Part shown: positions 47,921 through 58,570 of the stretch, one piece after another
Layout: every line of letters starts with the position of its first letter
How positions within the stretch are numbered: position 1 is the first letter of the stretch
Source of the DNA: Anarhynchus alexandrinus
Lineage: Eukaryota > Chordata > Aves > Charadriiformes > Charadriidae
Assembly (NCBI GenBank): GCA_008711295.1
Contig: VUYV01000119.1
Coordinates: 773,159 to 837,158 of the forward strand
Length of the DNA stretch: 64,000 nt
Direction of reading: 5' to 3'
Notes under the pieces: generated by a model
Seen by the model: the letters and a program-made list of their open reading frames with translations, nothing else
Databases searched by the model: none
What the model was told of the DNA's origin: nothing
Program-made: the position numbers and the translations under genes

Positions 47921-48499
47921 GAATCACGGAATCACGGAATTTTCAGAGTTGGAAGGGACCTCTAGAGATCATCTAGTCCAACTCCTCTGCCAAAGCAGGA
48001 TTGCCTAGAGCACATTATTCAGGACTGCATCCAGGCAGGTCTTGAAAATCTCCAGAGAAGGGGACTCCACAACCTCCCTGGGCAGCCTGTGCCAGTGCTC
48101 TGGCACCCTAACTGTAAAGAAGTTTTTTCTTGTCTTTGAATGGAACTTCCTATGTTCCAACTTATGCCCGTTGCCCCTCGTCCTGCCACTGGGAACCTCT
48201 GAAAAGAGTCTGGCTCCATCCTCCTTCAGCCCACCCTCTAGATGCTTATAAGCAATAATAAGGTGTCCCCTCAGCCTTCTCTTCTCCAGGCTAAAGAGTC
48301 CCAGCTCTCTCAGCCTTTCCTCATAAGGGAGATGCTCCAATCCCTCCATCATCTTAGTTGCCCTATGCTGGACTCTCTCCAGCAGTTCCCTGTCCCTCTT
48401 GAACTGGGGAGCCCAAAACTGGACACAGTATTCCGGTTGTGGCCTCACCAGTGCAGAGTAGAGGGGGAGAATGACCTCCTTCGACTTACTGGCCATGTC
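47921..48499 (-). mobile_element. CR1 LINE 3' fragment with open ORF2 C terminus
   Basis: It starts with GAATCACGGAATCACGGAA, a mutated tail repeat, then TTGGAAGGGACCTCTAGAG. A 163-codon - strand frame (48005-48496) reads from the [11 protein letters not shown] block through [36 protein letters not shown] and [19 protein letters not shown] to a stop, the normal C terminus of CR1 ORF2. It is truncated at about 48499. It faces a second CR1 copy at 48706 in the opposite orientation. Confidence 0.94.
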
Positions 48500-48705
48500 C
48501 AGATATGTTGCACCAGGGAAATTAAACCCACTTGCTTTAGCCTGGGCTTTTGAGGATGCAGGAACAACTCTTCAGTAAAGAGGGGTTTTTTTCCCACCTT
48601 GCTTTCACTCCAGCGCACCTAGACAAGAAAGCAATAGTAATTTGAAAACTGCTTAGTCCATGGTAGCACAGCAGCAAAACCGAGCTTGAAAACTGACAAG
48701 CCAAA

Positions 48706-49330
48706 CTTGGCAGCCAAAAAGGCCAACTGTGTCCTGAGGTGCATCAAGCACAGCATAGCTAGCTGGTCAAGGGAGGTGATTGTCCCATTCTGCACTGCAC
48801 TGGTGCAGCCCCACCTCAAGTGCTGTGTGCAGTTTGGGGCACCTCAATATAAGAAGGACATCAAACTATTAGAGTGTGTCCAGAGGAGTGCGACAAGGAT
48901 GGTGAAAGGTCTCGAGGGCAAGACTTACAAGGAATGGCTGAAGTCACTTGGTTTGTTCAGCTTAGAGAAGAGAAGGCTGAGGGGTGACCTCATCACAGTC
49001 TACAACTTCTTTAAGGGGAACATGGGAAGGGGAAGTGTTGATCTCCTCTCTCTGGTGATCAGCAATAGGACACGAGGAAATGGAATGAAGTTTCATCAGG
49101 GGAGGTTCAGGTTGGATGTTAGCTAAAGGTTCTTCACTGAGAGGGTGGTCGGTCACTGGAACAGGCTCCCCTGGGAAGTCATCACAGCACCAAGCCTGTC
49201 ACAGTTCAAGAAGCATGTGGACAATGCTCTTAGTTTTATGGCTTAGTTTTAGGTAGTCCTGCAAGGAACAGGGAGTTGGACTCGATGATCCTTATGGGTC
49301 CCTTCCAACTTGAGATATTCCACGACTCTA
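48706..49330 (+). mobile_element. CR1 LINE 3' fragment
   Basis: A + strand copy from the [15 protein letters not shown] block through [40 protein letters not shown] and [20 protein letters not shown] to [20 protein letters not shown], where the frame closes early. It ends in GGACTCGATGATCCTTATGG, then TTCCACGACTCTATGA. It covers nearly the same CR1 segment as the copy at 47921 but is inverted relative to it. Confidence 0.93.
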
Positions 49331-50862
49331 TGAACCCATCTAAGTCTGCTACTCTCTGTGTGGAAATATCTCCTTTTATAACAACTACTGGGGCCGCTCA
49401 GTACAAGCAACTCAGGCCGCCTCCATCCAAACCTTGCAGACTACGGCTTCTCAAGTAGCCCCTCAACGGAGACACGTAGCCATGAAACTTCACAGAAAAT
49501 GCCATATGAGAAGGGATTTGTTACCGTTAGACAAGGGCAGTTTTCAGTTATGTGACGATATACGCAACCGTTGCTGTTTCCATTTCTCCCCACACATCAT
49601 TGGTGTTATTTGAATTAAACTCATGCTACTGATCTCTTCCTGAGAAGCTAATGGAGCAGATGTTATTTGGAACATACTAAATGGAAACATGGCACGTATT
49701 TTGTTAATGGACTATGCAGATTTTTGTGAGGCAGAACTGGGGAAATCAGCCTGTTGCTATTTCTGGCATTGCTGGCCGGATGTTTTTAGCATAATGTTTG
49801 CATACAGAAAAGCCAAGTCCTACAACTGCAAAGGTTAGCACAGCCCAGCATTCAGACAGGACAGGCAGAGGGCTGGCTGGGGAATACTGTAATAAACTGA
49901 AAGAACAGTGGATGCAGCCATGCTAAAACCTAGATTTTATTTCCACCCTTGCCAGAAATTACTTTTTTATAACCTGCGCATTATGTAACTTGCAAAATGG
50001 GTAAAAAATGCTCACAAACTGGGGGTCAGAGGCACTGCAGCGAAATAAATGTTAGGAATAGCACAGAATTATTGGTAGCAATTGGTAGACGACATCAATT
50101 TACAACCCCTCGGTTCCCAGCCTAATGCGGTGTTTTTCTAAGACACAAGGTCTCTGCTTCTCTTAAAGAGGTGGGGGAAAGCAGAAAGCAGCTCTTATAT
50201 AAAAGGCGTATATCATGTGTGGTGCTCTGAAGGGCTTCTGCACAGAGGCAACTAAAGGACTGTCACTAAGTCACCCGGATGTTATCATGTAGTACTGGGG
50301 AGATGTGTAATGTCTTGTACTGGACCAGTTCAAAGCCTTGAAGAAAACAGATGTCCGTAGGACACGCAAGCCCTTTTTAGTCTGAAAGACAGGCATTAAA
50401 CCTCACGCCAAGCACCAGGTGAGAACAACAGCTCAGCACCACTGCTACAGGATCAAGAGGGAAACAAAGTAAAATTCACTGATAGAGTACCCAGGCAGTG
50501 CGGACTGGCTCTGTCACTGGTGACTGATCAGACAGACTGGCTCAGAGAGTATAACACCATCAAGTAGTTAACAAATGAGGTACAAGGGACTTACCCAAAG
50601 TCTTTCTTTCCTATACAACTGTGTTGGAGGTAACTTAGGTCAGCCTCATTGGATTTTATTATTATTTTTTAATTAAATAAATCCTTCAGCTGTTAAAAAA
50701 AAATAATAACAATCACAGAATCAATGCAGACAGTGGGTTATTTGGCAAAAGAGAAGTCTTCTGCTCATTCTGGCATAGCTCATAGACTAAGCCAAGCCAG
50801 TCAGTCTGAATTAAAACACCAAGTGCTTCGGATAAGGGCTCTTGAACGTCTGCACATGAAGC
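49331..50862. other. intergenic, no feature recognised
   Basis: No gene or clear repeat seen. Confidence 0.55.
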
Positions 50863-51174
50863 TGGGGAAGGACTTTTTACTAGGGCATGTAGTGACAGGA
50901 CAAGGGGGAATGGCTTCAAACTGGAAGAGGGCAGGTTTAGATTGAACATTAGGAAGAAGTTTTTCACTTTGAGGGTGGTAAGGCACTGGAACAGGTTGCC
51001 CAGAGAGGTTGTTGAGGCCCCATCCCTGGAGGTGTTCAAGGCCAGGCTGGACGTGGCCTTGGGCAACCTGGTCTAGTGGGAGGTGTCCCTGCCTATGGCA
51101 GGGGGGTTGGAACTCGATGATCTTCAAGGTCCTTTCCAACCTAAACCATTCTATGATTCTATGATTCTATGATC
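50863..51174 (+). mobile_element. CR1 LINE 3' fragment (young subfamily)
   Basis: A + strand copy starting at GCTGGGGAAGGACTTTTTAC and ending in a perfect triple tail, TTCTATGATTCTATGATTC and onward. Its reverse complement is nearly identical to the copies at 23504-23856 and 40208-40389. The intact tail repeats and low divergence suggest it is among the youngest insertions in the window. Confidence 0.94.
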
Positions 51175-54100
51175 GTACACTTGAAAGGTAAAGCAGAAGT
51201 TTGGTAGTGGAAACAAGCCTTTAAACAGGTCGGTCTGTCCCAGTGAAGTAAATGGCAAAGTATGAAACTATGATGGAAAGTGAAGGTGCAATACGAAATT
51301 AGGTAGGTAAAACAATTCAATTCTGAGTGAAGAACACAGCTTTTTAATATCTGAAAGTGTGGCAAAGCCATTTTATTTTCCATCTCTTCCTATGAACACA
51401 GGCTGTGAAGCTGTGTCCTGCCCTTTAACTGGACCTATAACAGGCAAGTGTTTGATGTCAAAACACCTGACAGTGACCGTCATGTCAGACAGTCATTTGC
51501 TGGATTTTCTCCTGGCAATCACATTGCAGATAACTCTCTATTTTGCCATCTAATCACTGGCTACTCTGCTGAATTGCTCTCTTCATTAATCTCAGCTTTC
51601 CCAGAGACAAGGTCACGGGTTTTTCGACTAGTCTCACAGACCAGCTCTGCCTTTGCTCTAGAATTCACTGGTTTGGGCTAAAAGGGACTCTGAAATTCAT
51701 GTTTCCCTGTTATGAGAGTCCAGCACCTGGGCAGAGGGTTTAGAGGGTTGGGTGGCATGGCAAGGCTGATCATGAAAATCAAAGAGCGCGGTATCAGGCC
51801 TAACTCCACCTAGAGCCACAAAAAAATCGGTCTGTCTCCTTTATTTTGTTTTCCATATTAATAAAGCTGCAACTTATTATGTAAACCATATGCTCTCTCC
51901 TCAGCTGGATGTGTTAATGAAATCCTCCGAAGGGGGAAGCTTGATTTTTTCTGCTAAGAATGGGAACTCTTCTTCTTTCGCTAAAATCCCTTTTTCCCCT
52001 CTTTTGCCAATTTGCATTTAGTCACAGTCTCCTCAAATCCACTTCTTACTCTTCAGTCAAAAATGTGACTAAGGATTTCCTAAAGGGCAGGGCCGGGGGG
52101 GGAGGGGAGAGTTGACAGGAACAAGAAATTATTTTCTCCAGCATTTCATGATCATTTTTTAAGTACTTCTTTTGATTTCTCTTCCTTACACCCATGTAAC
52201 TTCCCTGTGTAAGCAAGAACAGATGTTGCAACAAGCAGAGTTCACCCTTTGACCCCGAGATCTCATTGCTTCTTTTCTCTGGTGCATGCTTGGATTTAGA
52301 GTGAAAACCCTACAAAAATGCACGGGGGTGGGGTGAGATGTGAGGCAGGGGAAGAATCTAATTTTGGAAAGTCTTTCCTACCAAACCCTCCCCAGCTTCC
52401 ACTTGTCTCACTTTATTTGTGAATGTCTCAGTCCCAGAAGCTGAAGGCATCTGAACTGCGCTCAGATACGACACTGAGCGGCATTGTATCAGAGTACCCA
52501 AGTGCATAAATTAGATCCCCTTCTCCAAAATTATTTTCAGCAGACACGACCTATTGCCAATCCTACTGCGCCTAACGCGTTGCAGCAGATGACAGCCCCT
52601 TGTCCATGTTAGCCCCGTGCACAGACCCCTCCGTGGAGAGCTACGTCTTAGAAATCTGCAACTCTTTCCTCCACACACACAAAAATTTCTACTCACCAGC
52701 AATTAAAAAAAAACCCAACAAAACCCCAAATCTATTGCAATACCATCCCTCCCCTTCTTGCCCTGATTTTTCCTATTGTTTTTGCCATACTTTTTGTACA
52801 GACCCTGTTCAAGCTGCCCCTGCTGCCCTCGTGATCACACTCCCGTTTCTGCCCAGTGTGGGACGTGTCCCCTGCTCTGCTCCCAGCCGTCCTCTCCCAG
52901 CTCCCCGTCCCCGTCATACCCAGCTGGCTGAAGGCAGGGTGGGGAGGGTGGGCGCGAAGCCAGCTGCTGACATCTGTGGCAAACATCTGGCGAGGGCTGA
53001 GGATCTTGCGGAGAGCGGCTGCTAGCCGTGCTGCGCGGGGCTGCTGGTAGGGACCGTAGCTGCCTCTGATAGGGTTTGAAAAGCGAGCTCTGCCCCAAGC
53101 AAAGCAGAGTTCCTGAGCAGCCTGCCTTTCCCACCACCGCTTGCCAGGCTGCCAGGACACCTCTGTGTGCTCCGACAGGAGGATGGAGGCTTTCCCGAAT
53201 GCTGTGCGACAGACACACTAAGGAAAGATGGCCGGGAAGCTTTCAAATGAGCTGCCTGCGGGCTCTCAGGACACATCTCTGCAGCTAGAGCAGGGTCCTG
53301 TGAACATCTCCACTCCCACAACTCCCTTCTCAATGCTGTTTTTTCTCTCTGTTTGCACTGCTTGCAGCCAGGACCACCGAGCCCCATCCGGCTGCGGGAA
53401 GAAAGTGTTGCCATCGTCCCACAGGCCTCCCGTCCCCACGCTCCCTTTTGTGCTGCTGAGTGAGTAGCGCTGCCAGTGACATGCAGATGACAATGTTGGG
53501 TCCTTGCCCCTACCAGAATCGACTCGTGCTCCCCAGGAAAACCCACTCCAAGAGCTGTGAGAAAGAAAAACAAACAAGAAAACCAATGCAATTACAGCCA
53601 TTATATCTCAGCACATAATTCTGAACTTTTTATAGCCCTTTGTCTGGCCTGGTTTTGTTTGTTCAGAGGACCTTTCCCTGGGGAGATTACTTCTCGGCCA
53701 AATACCCTGTCAAAAATTTTCTCAGCAGCCACAGTTTTCCACTCTGTTCTTTTCCTCTTTATGTTTCTTTTGATGTACCTAAAGTGCACCTCCCCATTCT
53801 TTCTCACATATATATCTTAAAGTATTTGTAGATTTGAGATGTCTATCCATCTTAACCATCCAAATACCTTGTTTTCTAACAACTAATGTATGAGACTTGG
53901 CTTTCTAAATCTTGATACTAAATGTAATTCTCCGAGGCATTTAAGCTCATTAGAATATGGATTCTTTGTTTGCGTGCATCCCTCGTTATAAAGGAAAAAA
54001 AAAAATCAATATTTAACAGATGCAGAAGGGTACCTTGGAAACTAATATTCTATAAAACGAAAGAGCACTTTCTGAGAATGGAGAAAAGACTAGAGATTAG

Positions 54101-57100
54101 AGCTGGCAGCTCTCCATTGTGTGGCCACTTACTGTCACAGAATCCAGCAGGAGACGGCTCCTGCCATTTCCTTTTGATTTCTCTGTGTAAATCTGCTCTC
54201 ACCTAAAGCTTGACCACATGACAGTACATACTCACATTAAACTGATTATTTCTGTCTGAGCCGGGTGTAGAAGAGGCAGTTTTAACTTCCACATAAAAAA
54301 TGTCCCTTCTGGAAATACCCCCATTCACTGCAGAAAGAGATGCATTTCACATCCCTAACAGACCCCTGCATTTTATGTTAACTTCTTGATGATAACCAGG
54401 CAAAAGACAGTCCAGCCTAACATCTGCGTTCGAAGTTGATTAAAATGTCCAGATAAGGTAGCCAGACACACAGATTAACCTAAAAATCTACAGGTTAAGG
54501 ATATTATAGATCAGATTAAAATTTTACCATTCCTAAGCAATATCAGCCACTTGCCACAAAACATGTTCACAAATTTACTTAACTAACTTGGAAATAGTTC
54601 AGAGTTAACCAAGCTTCATCGTGATACAAGGGGGTGAGAGACGATTCATGACCTGTGGAGCTGGTGCTCCCCCACAAGTAGAGTGCAAGCACAGAAAGTA
54701 GGAACAGCTCGATTTGCAGAAGGGAATAAATACCCTGATGGCAGAGATTTCTCCTAGTGATAGCTAGGTCTCCCTCTTCCTGCAGGTACAGCATGTATCT
54801 GGAGAGAATTGGCGCATCTTGAGGGTGGGACTATAAATGAGGTGGATTAGTTAAAGTCCTGAGCATCCTGCTGGTTGATTCACCAAGCTATCTCTACAGT
54901 CCCCTCGGAGCAAGAGAAGTACGGCTCTATTTCCTCCTTTCTTTAACCTCACAGCTGTTGGGTCAAAGGATGCTTTAAATCCACTAATCAAGCAAAAAAT
55001 TTATAGCAAAACCCAATCAGATGCATTTTATTAATCTCCTGCAGAAGATGCTGACATCATACAAATGCAGGTTTATAGTATTTTTATTTGGAAAATTAAG
55101 CTATAACAGAAAAGAGCAGATAAATCAGTCAGACCAAGTATGTGAACAGTTGTAGAATTTCAAGAAGAAAAGCCTCCTTATAGCATGCACATGACCCAAA
55201 ATGATTTAGAAAGTCTTATTAAAAGGAACAGGATGCAGCATTTCAAATGTTTCACCATCTCTAGCTTTGTGATAAAGGTTTCAGGAACTCACAAAATGAA
55301 GCTGTTCACATTGTTGGTTACACGTCACCTCTGAAGCCACAAGGAAGTACCTATCACCACTTTATTTGACTTCCCCTCTCAGGTTTGTGGCACGCTGTTG
55401 GACTGTGCAACGCCCAATTTAGGATTTTGTGTATGACCTTAAAGAAGTTACAAGTATTTCTGAACAACCCAGAGATCCTCATACCTAAAAGTTACAGGGC
55501 AGCCTCCTGCTGTGCTGGGTGGCACACAAACAAGGACTGCTTCGAAAAGCTCACAAACTGAGCAACAGAAGAAACAGACCTTGCAAGCACACAGCCAAGG
55601 GACTCCGTCAAAAAGCAAGACAGTTATGGCCAGCAGGATACCCAATGGTCTCAAAGGAGTAACTAGCAAGAAACTTCTCAGTGAAGCCGGGGGGAAAGTA
55701 CTCTAGGAGAAAAGGGGAACGGGAAGGCAAGCCAAGGGAAACAGAAAGTCTTGAGCCATTTTTGTCAGCTTTGATCAAAAGCAGTGAAGACCGTGGGACC
55801 ACTTACATGACTACAAGAGTCTTAGTAGGACCCCAACAAATACCCCTTTTTGATGGTATATTTGACTGCCGTAATTTTGATTCAAGCTTTGTCCATATTA
55901 TCATTTGTTATATTGTCATTATCTACCATATCATCATATACAATCTACCCTTCTAACTTCACTTTTACATTAGTCCTTTTGAACTGTATGCACTCTTCAA
56001 AAGCTAGCCTAGGCAATGTACCTATTCTAACAGGTTCCTGTTATCCCTCTGAAATCTGCTTGCACCTGTGATGCCAGGAGTTCTTTATATTTTTTTCCCA
56101 TTTGCTGGATTTTCATGTTTGTATATATTAAATCTAAGCATGGAGACTATAAAAGTGTCTGCTGAGTTTCCTTTTCTGTTTCCAAGGTCAGAGATATCCC
56201 TACCAGTGGTGCCAGCCTGAGTCCCAAAAGCCTGAAATCTGGTTATATAAGGGGAGTCCACAGAAATGTAAAATATTTTCCCTCCATGAATTCTGCTCAA
56301 CGGTCAGTATCACAAAACTTCTCTAAAAATTCAAACCCGGATACTGTCTTCATAGCTTTTTTAAACTTTGGCCCCTCTTTTCTATCAGACAGGAAGATTC
56401 TTCAAATGATCAGTGGAGTTTCCATTTCTTTAAGTAACGTTGCTGACCCAGGTAATGGTCTTTCATCTATTTCAGTTAGAATTTGGGAGTACCATCCACC
56501 CTCATTTGAAAGTTGACCCATAGATTTTCTTCCAGAATCCTTTCCAGCCTCATGTGCGTCCCCAGCACATCCTTTTGTGCTCTGCATCTATTTAGTGCAG
56601 GCCTGGCATCTCTGGCATGGTAACTAGTTGTCATTTGGTTCATCAAAACTTCTATTCTTTATGTTCAAGCAAATTTCATGTTCTTCTCTAATGTTTTTTT
56701 GTCTGTCCTCAGATCATTCTGTCTTACCATCTCTCTCATTGTCACAATTACCTGAACAGTATCTGTGCTCTTTGCACTCCAGTCTCAGACTCCATAGGCT
56801 GTTCTGTCTTCTTTTTCTGCTGTGGCTTGTTTCTCTTTTTCACTTGTCACCTATCTTCTTTCTGGTTTTCCCTGTCATTCTTCTGCACAACAAAACTATC
56901 CATTGATATTATTTCTCTTCACTAGGCAAACTCTGTCTTCATCCTGTAACCACGTTTTGTCACGTGCAACTCTCCTTAGCTAGCTCTGTATGACTTCCAC
57001 ATCTTCTTGTTTGGAAGATGGCTTAGTTTGACTGCAGACCCTCTTTTAAACTCCATGAAATCCACTGTCGTAGCATGTTCTCCATCTACTACTGGAGTAC

Positions 57101-58249
57101 CTCTTGCCTAGGAAATGTGTATTAGGAACCCACTTCAGAAGAATGTAGACCTCATGGATCCACTTTTTTGTTTTGGGTATATTTTTTCACCAAGATCCAC
57201 TCCATTTTTTTTCTCAGTAGCCACATCCCTTTCTACTCTTAATTCATGTTTTTAAAGTAGAAAAGAAAATCTCACAAATAATTTCTTAGAATCTTTCAAA
57301 TTCCATTTCCTATTTTCTGTATGGTATTTCATTAGAAGTATACAATCCGAAGTCATGCACAGCAACATGGCATTTATACAAGGAGCATTCCTTTTAATGT
57401 CACAGCTGAACATTTAGAGAAAACATCCACATTGATATCTTTTATAAATACAATGTTTCTCACTATCTTGCCACTGTTATGATTCAGTGAAAATAATTTC
57501 TGAGACTTTTCACTCCTATGGCTTTCCTGTTCACAGGAAATGTATATGTGAATAGCTGTCAGAATAAAACCTTTGCCTTTCCAATTCTCACTCACATTTG
57601 CTGCATAAGCACTGTGTGTTGTTCACCTAATGTGTTTCACACAAGAAGTTGCTGCAATTCAAGTTTCTTATCCACAGGTACATTTTTCATCCTTCTCTGA
57701 CATTTTCCATTTTTCCTCCACAAAGCCTTTTATGCATTCACCAGCTACAGTCTATAAGGAGATATGTTATTTATATTGGATCTACTCCTTAACCTTATTT
57801 ATCTGATTTTACCTTATCTGACATCTTGTTTCTCAGCCCACATATACGTATGCAAATCTGCTTAGAGTATTTCCCATTTCTTCATAATTTTTAGTTCCCA
57901 CAACTGCATATCTTCTACAGATTTATTCAACTCCCTGTTCACTGCTGACATCTTGACACCAGCAAACAGCCGTTCACTGCAAGTCTTTTCCCATGACTTA
58001 ACTTGGGAATCAGTTTTTCCCCATTTCCTTTGTCTGCCTGTAAGTTTAAGCACTGAAGGTTTTCCTCTGCAGCAGCCACGCTGGTCTAAGCCAACTGAAT
58101 TAGCTTTCCTCATATCCTGCACCCCAGCGATCCTCCCAGCCCAGAAACCACAAGGAAGCCCATCCAGGCAGTAGATCCTGGAACAAACCAGCTTCTCCCG
58201 AGGCAAAAAAAAATCAAATCAAATGAAATGAATCAAATCATTTGGAAGC
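51175..58249. other. intergenic, no gene recognised
   Basis: No convincing exon or known element. It contains a GC-richer patch at 52840-53110 (separate entry). The stretch 56600-57900 is T/C-rich on the + strand and may hide further decayed LINE sequence that I could not align. Confidence 0.45.
52840..53110. other. GC-richer patch with moderate CpG
   Basis: CpG-containing sequence (GGACGTG, CCCCGTCCCCGTC, GGGCGCGAAGCC, GCGGAGAGCGGC, GCTGCGCGGGG) rises above the AT-rich background. Several long overlapping - strand frames cross it (up to 189 codons, 53022-53591), but their products are low-complexity Ser/Gly/Ala/Arg-rich and match no family I know. GC-rich sequence lacks stops by composition, so I do not call a gene. 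A weak regulatory element is possible. Confidence 0.35.
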
Positions 58250-58570
58250 CCCCAGTAACAATCACCGTAGATGGAAGGACCTCATCAGTATCTCCACTAT
58301 TTCACAGTTTATTTCTTTCAGACTCCTCAGATTAATACCATCTGCTCCTGGTAATTCACTGCATTTGTCTTTCTCAAGTTGCTTCGTAACTTCCTCCTGA
58401 GAGACTGCAATCTCTCTTAAGGCAAACGTCTGATTTCCCATAGGAAATGCCCTCTGAATAGCACCTTCCACGGAAAACACAGATGCAGGAAATTTGTTCA
58501 ACTTCACTCTTAGCTACGCCTCCTTTCCTGCTGACTCCTCATTGCCTAATGGTGCACAGTCACTCGTGCA
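58250..58570 (-). mobile_element. fossil CR1/L3-like LINE, start of RT domain
   Basis: On the - strand, GDCAPLGNEESAGKEA is followed by a stop, then LRVKLNKFPASVFSVEG. This fits the CR1 block G..PLLNE...D.EKAEVLNKFFASVF. About 20 residues later, VSQEEVTKQLEKDKCSELPG and then ADGINLRSLKEINCEI follow the RT finger block ..EEV..HL.KL..HKS.GPDGIHPRVLKELA.EI. The frame is open over 81 codons (58262-58507). Downstream (below 58250) the similarity is lost. An old, dead copy. Confidence 0.7.

Noticed and set aside
53022..53591. 189-codon - strand open frame.
   Set aside because: Locally GC-rich DNA lowers stop frequency. The product is low-complexity, overlaps other frames and shows no domain, so it is not called a gene.
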